Shown here piece after piece: positions 45,220 through 54,040 of a stretch of DNA of 64,000 nucleotides. The stretch comes from an uncultured Gemmatimonadota bacterium (GTDB taxonomy: Bacteria; Gemmatimonadota; Gemmatimonadetes; Palauibacterales; Palauibacteraceae): NCBI GenBank assembly GCA_913043255.1, contig CAJWLK010000004.1:124001-188000 (forward strand), read 5' to 3'. The position numbers and the translations under genes were made by a program. The first letter of the stretch is position 1. Each line of letters opens with the position of its first letter. The notes under the pieces are model-generated. The model saw only the letters and a list, made by a program, of their open reading frames with translations. It was not told where the DNA came from and ran no database searches.

Positions 45220-46230
45220 ATGCCACGACTCGGAGTGGTCGGAACTCTGGTATGGGACACAATTTATGATCGTCCTGGCAATTGGGATGATCCGGTTGAA
45301 GAATGGGGTGGGATCGCTTACTCCTTGGCAGGTTTTGACGCCGCGTTACCCAACAATTGGTCATTGTTACCGATCGTCAAGGTTGGACAAGACATGCGTG
45401 ATTCGGCAGATACATTTCTTAAAGGTCTCGTGCACCTGGACTCACTAGATGGCATCCGCACTGTTGCTGAGCCAAACAATAGGGTGGAACTGATATATGT
45501 AGACGAAGCTCGTCGGCACGAGAAACTTAGTGGCGGTGTGCCCGGCTGGACCCTAGAGGAATTGTTGCCTGTAGTGAGGGCATGTGATGCTTTGTACGTC
45601 AACTTCATTGCGGGTTGGGAACTTGATCTCCAGACCGCTTCAGTTTTGCGCAACGCGATTGCGGGACCCACTTATATGGATCTCCATTCGCTTATGCTTG
45701 GTTTGGATGCGGATGGAGTGCGAAACTTGCGACCACTGCGCGAGTGGCGATCATGGTTGACTTGTTTTGATATAGTACAGCTAAATGAGGATGAACTGAC
45801 GATGCTGGCAGGTGGTAGTAACGACCCATGGGTACTGGCCGCTAAAGTGATCGGATCGGCCACTCGCGGGATACTCATAACCAGGGGAGACCGCGGGTCG
45901 ACTTGGGTGTCGACTCGCGACTTCGCAGAGTCTCCTCTGGAATGTTGCGGTTATGGACAGTTTCCAGGCCCTCTTGGACCGATAACTATGGGTAGGGTAC
46001 CGTCTGAGATGCGTGTTAGGGATGGCGATCCTACAGGGTGCGGCGATGTTTGGGGTGGAACCTGTTTTTCCCACCTATTGGCAGGTGCCAACCTGAATTC
46101 GGCGATGCGTGCGGCGGGCAAGGCGGGGAGCCGAAACGCTGGGTTCAGGGGTGCTTCTCGGCTGTCCGCATATCTACAGTCTTCCTCCGATATCTCAACC
46201 GGTGTGCTAGAAACCGGCAAGACACTGTGA
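45220..46230 (+). CDS. PfkB/ribokinase-family carbohydrate kinase
   Basis: Kinase of the ribokinase superfamily, 336 residues. The N-terminus GVVGTLVWDTI and EEWGGIAYSLAGFDAAL give the sugar site, and the C-terminal signature is DPTGCGDVWGGTCFSHLLAG, with the catalytic Asp. Cys replaces the Ala of the usual DTxGAGD, a permitted but less common form. Sugar, nucleoside or a similar alcohol may be the substrate. It overlaps the next gene by four bases (GTGA), so phosphorylation and the downstream STAS/HATPase protein are made together. Confidence 0.85.
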   Translation: MPRLGVVGTLVWDTIYDRPGNWDDPVEEWGGIAYSLAGFDAALPNNWSLLPIVKVGQDMRDSADTFLKGLVHLDSLDGIRTVAEPNNRVELIYVDEARRHEKLSGGVPGWTLEELLPVVRACDALYVNFIAGWELDLQTASVLRNAIAGPTYMDLHSLMLGLDADGVRNLRPLREWRSWLTCFDIVQLNEDELTMLAGGSNDPWVLAAKVIGSATRGILITRGDRGSTWVSTRDFAESPLECCGYGQFPGPLGPITMGRVPSEMRVRDGDPTGCGDVWGGTCFSHLLAGANLNSAMRAAGKAGSRNAGFRGASRLSAYLQSSSDISTGVLETGKTL

Positions 46231-47129
46231 GTAGGGTAGTCGAGGTTCCCCGCAACCTGGACGAAGTTGCATTTGAAACCCTTATCGCGGCCACTCGCGA
46301 GGAAGTCCAACCAAATACGCGACTACTACTGGATGCCCGTTCCGTATCGTGGGTTTCTCCGTATGGTCTGCTCGGCCTTCTGGCGATTGGACAGGAGGTA
46401 CGACAGAGAACAGGGCTCGCACCTCTTATTGAACCTCCTGAAGATGATGAGGTGCGCTCATACATCGACCGTATGCATTTCTGGCCAGCCGCTGCGGAGG
46501 TTTTTGAGTTGAAAGCTAAACCACCCAAACCTCACTCTGCGTCTGATGCGTTGCTGGAGGTGACAACAATCCGCTCGTATGAAGATGTGCACCGTGTTGT
46601 GGAAGGAGTTCGTGAACGCGCCCAGCAGATTCTCCATAATCGCCTTGGGTATTCAATGCCTGCGGTCATACACTTTTCGATTATGCTATCTGAGGTTTGC
46701 CAGAACATCCTTGAGCATGCAGACTCGATCGGGTGGGTGTGCGCACAGCGCTATCATTGGAAGCGACGGCTGGGACGCGATGTCGTTGTTCTCGCAGTGA
46801 TGGATGCCGGAGTGGGTTTCGAAGGATCTCTAGCCAGAGAACATGCGCGCACACATGGAGAATCATGGTCTGCGGGGGAAGCGCTCCAGGCTGCGTTTCT
46901 TCGCGGCGAATCCAGGTTCCCAGATCCAGGTCGGGGACAGGGTCTGCAGGCTGTTCGTAATCAAGTGGTGAAATGGGACGGTGCGGTGAGGATCAGAAGC
47001 GGTGATGCGACCATCGCGCACGTTCCAGAGTGGGATGACCTCAAACCGCTCCAGATTGAGCTGCCGCGCTTTCCTGGCGCGCAGGTGCTCATTGTGTTGC
47101 CGGAGCGCATTGAAGAAGAAGTCTCCTGA
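46227..47129 (+). CDS. STAS-HATPase fusion, anti-sigma-factor-like switch protein
   Basis: Signal protein of 300 residues. The GTG at 46227 overlaps the PfkB stop; the open frame extends upstream only inside that gene. Residues ~5-75 resemble a STAS domain (RLLLDARSVSWVSPYGLLGLLAIG). From ~120 comes a histidine-kinase-type ATPase fold: SEVCQNILEHADS (N box), VVLAVMDAGVGFEGS (D box) and GRGQGLQAVRNQV (G box). No transmitter histidine is visible, so it acts more like an RsbW/SpoIIAB-type anti-sigma or regulatory ATPase than a sensor kinase. The STAS-like gene four bases downstream is the obvious partner. Confidence 0.78.
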   Translation: MSRVVEVPRNLDEVAFETLIAATREEVQPNTRLLLDARSVSWVSPYGLLGLLAIGQEVRQRTGLAPLIEPPEDDEVRSYIDRMHFWPAAAEVFELKAKPPKPHSASDALLEVTTIRSYEDVHRVVEGVRERAQQILHNRLGYSMPAVIHFSIMLSEVCQNILEHADSIGWVCAQRYHWKRRLGRDVVVLAVMDAGVGFEGSLAREHARTHGESWSAGEALQAAFLRGESRFPDPGRGQGLQAVRNQVVKWDGAVRIRSGDATIAHVPEWDDLKPLQIELPRFPGAQVLIVLPERIEEEVS

Positions 47130-47133
47130 TCAA

Positions 47134-47703
47134 ATGAGGCCACGGATTGCGCATGTCGCGCTGTACAGTCAACTGATTACGCGTCCCACAGGTCGCACCC
47201 TCCGTACAAATATTGTGCGCCAAATTGCGGATCTCGACCACGCAGTCATGGCTGTTCTTAATTTTAGACACGTGCCGCTGATCGACGTTTCTTGTGCAGA
47301 TGAGATCGTCGCAGAGCTGGTCGAGTGGGTATCAGAGGAAACGCCACACCCTCGATTCGTGTGGTTCTGTGGTGTAGCTGAACACCACCTTGAACCAATA
47401 GAGGGAGTGCTGAAAAATCGGGACCTTGTGGCTGCAGCAGAGAATACCGATGGTGAGCCACTTTTGATGGGACGTTATACGACAGTAGTTGCACAGGCCT
47501 GGCGGGGAATATGCGATATGGGACGTGCCCGAGTTCCTGCTCTCGCTGAACGAATCCCAATGTCCCTAGACGATACTTCCAGTCTTCTTGACGAGATGGA
47601 ATCTCTATCATTAGTGATTCGGGATGATGATGAATATGTGTCGCTTAAATGCGCGTTTCAGGACACAGAAGTTTCCTACCCACTAACTCTTGATGGACAA
47701 TGA
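47134..47703 (+). CDS. STAS-like protein with C-terminal winged-helix-like segment
   Basis: A 189-residue protein. The ATG at 47134, four bases after the preceding stop, is chosen. An N-terminal half resembles a STAS/anti-anti-sigma domain (IADLDHAVMAVLNFRHVPLIDVSCADEIVAEL by segments: buried strand, then Asp-x-Ser-x-Ala-Asp at the turn where the phosphorylated Ser usually sits). The C-terminal half (PALAERIPMSLDDTSSLLDEMESLSLVIRDDDEYVSLK in pieces) looks like a winged helix. It could be the partner, antagonist or output of the STAS-HATPase protein. The assignment rests on pattern and context. Confidence 0.62.
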   Translation: MRPRIAHVALYSQLITRPTGRTLRTNIVRQIADLDHAVMAVLNFRHVPLIDVSCADEIVAELVEWVSEETPHPRFVWFCGVAEHHLEPIEGVLKNRDLVAAAENTDGEPLLMGRYTTVVAQAWRGICDMGRARVPALAERIPMSLDDTSSLLDEMESLSLVIRDDDEYVSLKCAFQDTEVSYPLTLDGQ

Positions 47704-50195
47704 ACGTCCGCCGTCGCCTCTCTATCTCATTGGGCTCCCTTGTCCTGGTTTTTTGTGTCATGATAGTGGTTGTGTTCTTCTATCTTCAAAGCTCACGTCA
47801 GGACCGCTCGGGCACTATCGATATTAAGGGACTTCATGGCCCCGTATTAGTGACCTTTGATGAGTGGGCCATCCCGACGATTGTTGCAACGACCGAACTC
47901 GATATTGCTCGTTCGCAGGGGTTTGTCCATGCCTCTGAACGTCTCTGGCAACTCGAACTGTTTCATCGTATAGCCCGAGGTCGACTTGCTGAGCTGTTCG
48001 GTCCAGCAGCCGTTTCAACAGATCACCTAATGCGAACTCTTGATTTGTGGGGAGCGGCTAAACGTGAACTGCAAATGATGGGTTCTTATGAGCGAGCGGT
48101 TTTAGAGGCGTTTTCTGAGGGAGTAAACGCTCGGATTGAAAGCTGGAGAGGTTCGTGGCCTCCTGAGTTCCTCGTTTTGGGGATTGAACCCCAGATATGG
48201 AGTCCCCAGGCATCCGTTGCCATTGGGCGAATAATGGCACTTGATCTCTCGGGTTGGCAGACGGAACTGTCACGCATGAATGCAGTGGCCAGATTGGGTG
48301 ACGAATATCACGAGGCGTTACTCCCCAGCTATCCCAATTGGGGACCAACCATCACACAAGATGAGGCTGAACCAGCTTTTAGCCTCAAGGGAATCGAGGA
48401 AGACAAGTCAAAGGACCGCACCGTCGTCCAGAGTGTCGTGTCATCATTCGTCCGCGCTACACATCGAGCAAGATTGCCAGGCCATGATGCTGAGTATGAT
48501 ACTCAGTCTGGTTGGGATCCCCTGAGCTTTCTTTCAGGATTTGGGTTCCATAGCTCCAACTCATGGGCACTCGGAAGATCTCGGACAAAAGATGGCCACC
48601 CGTTACTTGCAAATGACCCACACCTCGCTCTTCGAGCTCCGTCTACCTGGTACTTGAATACACTTCGCGTTGATGGCACTGAGTATGCGGTTACGGGGCT
48701 CTCAATCCCAGGAGCTCCCGGGGTCATTATTGGGATGAACCGACATATTGCATGGGCATTTACAAACGCCATGGTCGATGATGCCGATTTTGTGGTCGAA
48801 GCAGTCAACTTGGATCAATCAATGTATCGAGATGGGGACAACTGGCGAGCATTCGATGTGCGTTCGGAACAGATTGCGGTTCGCGGGTCCGATCAACCGG
48901 TAACGTTCACAATCCGAAGCACGGTCCGTGGACCCGTAATCACAGATGCTGTATCCACTGGAGGGCTGACGCTTTCTCTTCTCTGGACAGGCCGACAACC
49001 ATTCGGAGTAGTGGCTGCCTTGTTAGCAATGAATCGAGCTAGCAACGAAGAGCAGTTTCTGGCGGGTGTCAAACGGTTTCGATCTCCCCACCAGAACGTG
49101 TTGTATGCTACGACATCAGGTTCGATCGGATATCGCATGAGTGGCTCTGTTCCGGTCAGAGTCCCAGGTGAAGGTGCACTGCCTGTTTCTTTCGAACGGT
49201 TTCCAGATGGTTGGACAGGTTTTTGGCCATTCGATTCAATGCCTGCTATCCAGCACCCGAGTTCAGACTATCTGGTAACTGCAAACAACCTTCAGTCCCG
49301 ACGGGTTTTCGATCGTGTGGGTCGAGATTACCCAGCACCATTCCGTGCCCGTCGGATCGACGACGTGGTTTCACAGGCAGAAAATTGGACCGTCGAAGAT
49401 ATGCGAAAACTTCAGCTTGATTCCTACAGCTTGTGGGCAGAACGACTCCGTCCGCGGGCAGTGGCATCCGCTCGGCGAGCCGGTGAGGACGCATTGGCCA
49501 TCGCTTTAGAGTCTTGGGATCTGCGAACTGAAGTGGATGCCCTCGGGGCTGCCTCGTTTTATGTGTGGCTCTACCGACTTCGTGCGCTCATAGCATCCGA
49601 TGAGTTTGTGAGTGGTGACGCTTGGTTCCCTGATTTGGGCTTAATCCATGTACTTGAAAACCCCGATAGTCCTTGGGTCGACGATGTGAGGACTCCTGAG
49701 GTCGAGCGGATCGAAACGCTTGAAGAAGAGGCGGCGCGAACGGCCGCGGGTGTAGTGGGCCAGTCCTGGGGCGCTGTGCATAAGGAACGATCGGCACACC
49801 TTTTGGGTGAAGTGCGGATCCTGAATCAGTTACTTCGGTTCAACATCGGACCTTATCCTACACGTGGTGGTCGGCATACAGTTAGACCCGATAACCCCAA
49901 TATCAGTCTGACGACTGATTCTACGTTTTGGTCTCTACCAAACATTGGAGAATCTGGGCCGAGTGCTCGATTTGTGGCTCATCTGGATCCTGATGAACCC
50001 ACCGGATATTTTCTGCTTCCAACGGGCCAAAGTGGAAACCCGTTGGACAAGCACTACCGTGATATGAGTCAGGTTTGGTCCGAGAACCAGTTGATCCAGT
50101 TATCACCCCTAGGTTCGATCGAAAACTCCCGTGCCAAACTCGAGTTCGTCCCTTCAAATAGTAAGATCTTTGACGACGTTTTAAGAGAACGGTAA
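47700..50195 (+). CDS. Penicillin acylase-family N-terminal nucleophile hydrolase
   Basis: Exported or membrane-anchored acylase that cleaves amides such as N-acyl homoserine lactones, N-acyl amino acids or beta-lactam side chains. A single hydrophobic anchor lies at residues ~8-31. The precursor is self-cleaved before the nucleophile; the motif SNSW places Ser286 as the new N-terminus of the beta chain, followed by GRSRTKDGHPLLANDPHL. Later family motifs include PGVIIGMN, WAFTNAMVDDADF, TVRGPVI, SSDYLVTANN and RHTVRPDN. It overlaps the STAS-like gene by four bases (ATGA). At 831 residues it is of normal length. Confidence 0.88.
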   Translation: MNVRRRLSISLGSLVLVFCVMIVVVFFYLQSSRQDRSGTIDIKGLHGPVLVTFDEWAIPTIVATTELDIARSQGFVHASERLWQLELFHRIARGRLAELFGPAAVSTDHLMRTLDLWGAAKRELQMMGSYERAVLEAFSEGVNARIESWRGSWPPEFLVLGIEPQIWSPQASVAIGRIMALDLSGWQTELSRMNAVARLGDEYHEALLPSYPNWGPTITQDEAEPAFSLKGIEEDKSKDRTVVQSVVSSFVRATHRARLPGHDAEYDTQSGWDPLSFLSGFGFHSSNSWALGRSRTKDGHPLLANDPHLALRAPSTWYLNTLRVDGTEYAVTGLSIPGAPGVIIGMNRHIAWAFTNAMVDDADFVVEAVNLDQSMYRDGDNWRAFDVRSEQIAVRGSDQPVTFTIRSTVRGPVITDAVSTGGLTLSLLWTGRQPFGVVAALLAMNRASNEEQFLAGVKRFRSPHQNVLYATTSGSIGYRMSGSVPVRVPGEGALPVSFERFPDGWTGFWPFDSMPAIQHPSSDYLVTANNLQSRRVFDRVGRDYPAPFRARRIDDVVSQAENWTVEDMRKLQLDSYSLWAERLRPRAVASARRAGEDALAIALESWDLRTEVDALGAASFYVWLYRLRALIASDEFVSGDAWFPDLGLIHVLENPDSPWVDDVRTPEVERIETLEEEAARTAAGVVGQSWGAVHKERSAHLLGEVRILNQLLRFNIGPYPTRGGRHTVRPDNPNISLTTDSTFWSLPNIGESGPSARFVAHLDPDEPTGYFLLPTGQSGNPLDKHYRDMSQVWSENQLIQLSPLGSIENSRAKLEFVPSNSKIFDDVLRER

Positions 50196-50264
50196 CTTTC
50201 TACCCGTCACACAAGGCAAACCGCCATGTCACCGAGTGTGCCAATACTAGGATAGGATCCTGAG

Positions 50265-50516
50265 TTGAGTACCTTCACCGAGCTTGATTCGCCTAAGCAG
50301 ATCGAAGCGATATTGGACGAGATTCGTCCTGCCATCCGCGCAGACGGCGGCGATATTGAGCTTATTTCTTTCGATCGTGAAACCGGTCGTGTCGGTGTAC
50401 GACTGGTAGGAGCGTGTTATGATTGTCCAATGTCAGCGGATACCCTCCGGTTCGGAGTCGAGCAACAACTCCGCCAGGCCATACATAACGTACATTCTGT
50501 AGAAATAGTTGAATAA
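50265..50516 (+). CDS. NifU C-terminal-domain (Nfu) iron-sulfur carrier
   Basis: Small Fe-S scaffold or carrier of 83 residues. The Nfu domain is complete: IEAILDEIRPAIRADGGDIELISFD, VGVRLVGACYDCPMSADTL with the cluster cysteines at 51 and 54, and VEQQLRQAIHNVHSVEIVE. It begins with TTG with AGGA upstream. The mrp gene follows 20 bases later; Nfu and Mrp commonly work together in cluster transfer, so a two-gene Fe-S unit is likely. Confidence 0.9.
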   Translation: MSTFTELDSPKQIEAILDEIRPAIRADGGDIELISFDRETGRVGVRLVGACYDCPMSADTLRFGVEQQLRQAIHNVHSVEIVE

Positions 50517-50536
50517 CCCCTACTAGCCTTATCACC

Positions 50537-51436
50537 ATGTCAAAACCCACTGCTAGCGGTTCGCGACCGCTCCCAATAATGGATCGGTCTGCGAAGCAAC
50601 CGGCCCCGGCCCCGCGTGGCAGCGATCGGGAAGCGGCGAGTCGTCACCCTTCGGAAGCTCCTGTAATGCCGGGTGTGAGCCACGTTGTAGCCGTCAGTTC
50701 AGGTAAAGGTGGTGTCGGAAAATCGACTATCTCGGTCAATTTGGCTTCTACGTGGGCTCGAGAAGGAGCCCGTGTTGGTATCCTCGATGCCGATATCTAT
50801 GGACCAGACATCCCGACGATGTTTGGTGTCCATGAGAAACCGCGCATAGCTGATGAAGAGGTTGTGCCGATCGAAGCGCACGGCGTCAAGCTTATGAGCA
50901 TTGGCTTTTTGATCGAAGAAGATGCTCCGGCTATCTGGAGAGGCCCGATCATTATGGGTGTGATTCGGCAGTTTCTTCAGCAAGTTAAATGGGGGGAACT
51001 TGACTACCTCGTGATTGATCTCCCGCCGGGGACAGGTGACGCGCAACTTTCACTGTGTCAACTTGTACGCGTGGATGGTGCAGTGATGGTTACGACACCT
51101 CAAGACGTAGCTGTGGGTGGCGTGCTGCGTGGCATCCGGATGTTTGAAAAACTGGAAGTTCCGGTGCTTGGAATCGTTGAAAACATGCGAGGTTTCGAGT
51201 GCCCGGGCTGTGGTGAAAAACATGATATCTTTGGTACAGGCGGAGGAGAACGCCTTGCTGCCTCGATCGGTGTACCGTTCCTCGGTGCTGTGCCATTAGG
51301 AGTCGCAGTCCGAGAAGAAGGTGATCGTGGTGTTCCGACATCAATTGGGCGTCCCGAAGCACCAGAGGCTAAAGCGTTTCGTGAAGTGAGTGCTGTCGCG
51401 AGTTCGAGGCTCAAGGATCTTGAGAAATCGGGTTAG
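50537..51436 (+). CDS. mrp: Mrp/ApbC-type P-loop iron-sulfur carrier ATPase
   Basis: Cytoplasmic P-loop ATPase that carries Fe-S clusters to target proteins. The deviant Walker A GKGGVGKST is at about residues 56-64, then ILDADIYGPDIPTMFG, YLVIDLPPGTGDAQLSL, TTPQDVAVGGVLRGIRMFEK and the cluster cysteines in MRGFECPGCGEKHDIFG. The first ~40 residues are Pro/Ser/Arg-rich and look disordered; the usual N-terminal MIP18-like domain is absent, and the Nfu domain is a separate gene just upstream. Confidence 0.92.
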   Translation: MSKPTASGSRPLPIMDRSAKQPAPAPRGSDREAASRHPSEAPVMPGVSHVVAVSSGKGGVGKSTISVNLASTWAREGARVGILDADIYGPDIPTMFGVHEKPRIADEEVVPIEAHGVKLMSIGFLIEEDAPAIWRGPIIMGVIRQFLQQVKWGELDYLVIDLPPGTGDAQLSLCQLVRVDGAVMVTTPQDVAVGGVLRGIRMFEKLEVPVLGIVENMRGFECPGCGEKHDIFGTGGGERLAASIGVPFLGAVPLGVAVREEGDRGVPTSIGRPEAPEAKAFREVSAVASSRLKDLEKSG

Positions 51437-51584
51437 CCAACTGAAGCGTAGGTCCTCTACTGTCGTGTGTCGGACTAATCTCATGTTGCTCGACCTCGAA
51501 AACCTTCCTACATCGATGATGCAAGATGATGGGGTATAGGCAGTAGAAATAGCCATGTGAGCAGTAAGTTTCAGGAGGTATACC

Positions 51585-53144
51585 ATGATTGCTAAGCACG
51601 TCAGAGAATGTGCCAACACTCTTCGAATTTCTCTTTTGTTTGCCGGACTGATACTTGCTACTGCGCCCCCGGTTAGCGCCCTTCAGGCGCCTGACGCAGC
51701 TACTGCAATTGTCGGAGCCACTGTGATTGACGGAAACGGTGGAGTACCTCTCGCAAACGCTACCATTGTGATAGAAAGAGGGCGGATCACACAGATCGGC
51801 CCTCAGGCTGAAGTGCAGGTGCCACGAGGATCGACGGTCATCAACGCTGCGGGTAAGCATGTAACCCCAGGTTTCGTTGATACTAACGTTCACATGTCTC
51901 TCTCGTTTGGTAGCCGTTGGCGTGAGACAAATGCTCGTTACTGGGATCGGAATGCTGACCTCAACCTCCAAGCAGCACAGCTTCACCTCAAACATGGGAT
52001 TACGACAGTCCGAGATAGCTATGGTGCCCTCCTTCCCGGAATGCAGGTACGTGATGCCATCGAACGTGGGGAAGTGGTTGGCCCTCGCATGTATGTCGCT
52101 GGGAACATCGTCGGATGGGGAGGACCTTTTTCGGAAACTTTTTCCGGTGATTCTGAGTCAGGGTTGACGCTTTTCGAAGAGCAGATGAACGATTCGATCA
52201 CTTTAGGAAGTGGTGAAGAACTCCTACACATGATGCCAGAAGAACTCCGGGTTGCTATTAACGCCTATTTGGATTTGGGGCCAAATTTTATCAAATATGG
52301 TGGAACCCATCACTTTAACTATCCGACGCCTATCAGCTTCTCTCCCCGGGCACAGCGGATCATCGTTGAGGAAACGCAAAAAAGAGGATTAGTGGCAGAG
52401 ACCCACTCAACCACACCCGAGGGACTCAGGCTTTCCATCCTTGCAGGAGTCGATCTGATTCAGCATCCCGAGGTTGTGGCTATGCGGGAGATCAGCGATG
52501 AACTCGTGAATCTTATTGTGGATCGCGGCATTATCTGTTCGTTGCTCCCCAACAAGTACACCGGAGCGATTTGGGAAAAGCACCTCGAAGAACGGGAGAA
52601 GGCAATGGAACGGTGGTCCAAGCTCGAGCAGGAAAGAGCTGCTCCGCTCACCCTGGCTGAGGTTAGAAGGAAGGTTCAGGAGACAGGTGTCAAGGACCCC
52701 AGAACGTTAACGATCGGGAATTTGGAAATGCGCCAGATGAATGCCCGAAAGTTGATAGAGGCTGGATGTATTGTGTCAGTTGGGCCTGATAATGTTCTCT
52801 TCGGTACCGGTGGGGTTGCTCCTGAATTTATGAGAGAGAGGAGCCCCGTCGCTGAGCATCTCGAACCGGGCATAGGCACAATTATCGCGATTGAAGGCCT
52901 AGTGGAGTTAGGTATGACACCGTCGGAGGCGATTGTAGCTGCGACAAAGCATGGTGCGATGGCTTGTAAGGCGCTCGACGATTTTGGAACGCTGGAGGTA
53001 GGAAAGCTCGCCGACATTCTCATATTTGCAGCTGACCCGCTGGCTGACATCTCGAACATTAGAAAGCTAGAGGTAGTCATGAAAGAGGGTCAGACAATCG
53101 ACATTGGCAGTCTGCCAACCAATCCCGTAACGGATAGTTGGTAG
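51585..53144 (+). CDS. Exported amidohydrolase-superfamily protein with altered metal motif
   Basis: Exported metal-dependent hydrolase, 519 residues. CAGGAGG precedes the ATG, and residues ~13-37 are a signal peptide ending near VSALQA. The imidazolonepropionase/prolidase-like frame is clear: ATVIDGNGGVPLANATIVIERGRI by segments, KHVTPGFVDTNVHMS, NFIKYGG, AETHSTTPEG, DLIQHPEVV, VSVGPDNVLFGTGG, and a C-terminal GTLEVGKLADILIFAADPL. The first metal motif is D99-T-N101-V-H103, where HxH is usual, so the first His is replaced by Asn and metal binding may differ. Substrate unknown. Confidence 0.82.
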   Translation: MIAKHVRECANTLRISLLFAGLILATAPPVSALQAPDAATAIVGATVIDGNGGVPLANATIVIERGRITQIGPQAEVQVPRGSTVINAAGKHVTPGFVDTNVHMSLSFGSRWRETNARYWDRNADLNLQAAQLHLKHGITTVRDSYGALLPGMQVRDAIERGEVVGPRMYVAGNIVGWGGPFSETFSGDSESGLTLFEEQMNDSITLGSGEELLHMMPEELRVAINAYLDLGPNFIKYGGTHHFNYPTPISFSPRAQRIIVEETQKRGLVAETHSTTPEGLRLSILAGVDLIQHPEVVAMREISDELVNLIVDRGIICSLLPNKYTGAIWEKHLEEREKAMERWSKLEQERAAPLTLAEVRRKVQETGVKDPRTLTIGNLEMRQMNARKLIEAGCIVSVGPDNVLFGTGGVAPEFMRERSPVAEHLEPGIGTIIAIEGLVELGMTPSEAIVAATKHGAMACKALDDFGTLEVGKLADILIFAADPLADISNIRKLEVVMKEGQTIDIGSLPTNPVTDSW

Positions 53145-53173
53145 AACTCTCACCCCATCTTTATTAGCAATCG

Positions 53174-54025
53174 CTAGTGTTGGCAGTTCGGGCAGAAGAA
53201 AGAGCTTCTCCCAGCTTGGGTAGTCTGTTCAACGGTTCCGGAGCACCGCCTGCACATTCCACCTGCACGTCCGTAGACCTGGAGATCATTTTGAAATGAC
53301 CCGGAGTGGCCATTCAGTGCACGATAATTTCGTATGGTTGTACCCGACTTGTTAAGGGCAGCCGACAAGATGAATCGGATAGCATCTCGGAGCCGTCGTA
53401 TCTCTCCCTCATCCAGTGTCCCCGCCGGTCGGTGTGGGTCGATCCCGGCTTTGTAGAGAGCCTCACTGGCGTAGATGTTCCCGACTCCCGCCACCCGCCG
53501 TTGGTTTAATAGTGTATTTTTTATGGGTGCCCGTAGGGGAGCGAGGATCTCTGCGAACACCTTTACAGAGAATGCGGATGATAATGGTTCCGGCCCAAGT
53601 TGAGTCTCGAGTTGGCACCAGGCTTCAAGCGAGAGAAGATCAAAGCCACCAAGACGACGGATGTCATCGTAATAGAGTGTATTACCATCATCCAGCAAAA
53701 ACTCGACGCCCGGGTGCTGGAAATCCTCTGTGTTTGGTCGTGTCTTCTGGAGTGCGAATTGACCTGTCATTCGTAGTTGCACTCTCATCAGTCGCTCTGG
53801 AGGAGCGTTGAGGTTTGCTTCAGAATACAGAGGAAAGAGAAGGAACTTGGCTCGTCTTTCCGTTTTCCCGATTTGACGGCCCCGCACCTTCATTTGAAAT
53901 GCTCGTCTAGAAATACCTCCAAGGATCAGGTCATCGTGATAAACCCGAACTCGGCAGATTTCCCTGGAAAACAATGAAGTTTTGAGGTCACGCCGAATTG
54001 TCTCGACTTCGGGAAGCTCAGGCAC
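53174..54025 (-). CDS. mutM: Formamidopyrimidine-DNA glycosylase
   Basis: Removes 8-oxoguanine and FaPy lesions from DNA. The N-terminus PELPEVETIRRDL gives the catalytic Pro and Glu after Met removal; the start is GTG. VRLQLRMTGQFAL-like and NTLYYDDIRRLGGFDLL segments, NQRRVAGVGNIYASEALYKAGI (H2TH) and the zinc finger CRRCSGTVEQ with CPNC at the end are all present, 283 residues. It lies 15 bases downstream of purD on the same strand and is convergent with the amidohydrolase. Confidence 0.95.
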   Translation of the reverse strand: MPELPEVETIRRDLKTSLFSREICRVRVYHDDLILGGISRRAFQMKVRGRQIGKTERRAKFLLFPLYSEANLNAPPERLMRVQLRMTGQFALQKTRPNTEDFQHPGVEFLLDDGNTLYYDDIRRLGGFDLLSLEAWCQLETQLGPEPLSSAFSVKVFAEILAPLRAPIKNTLLNQRRVAGVGNIYASEALYKAGIDPHRPAGTLDEGEIRRLRDAIRFILSAALNKSGTTIRNYRALNGHSGSFQNDLQVYGRAGGMCRRCSGTVEQTTQAGRSSFFCPNCQH

Positions 54026-54040
54026 TTCGTCGGGGATTCT

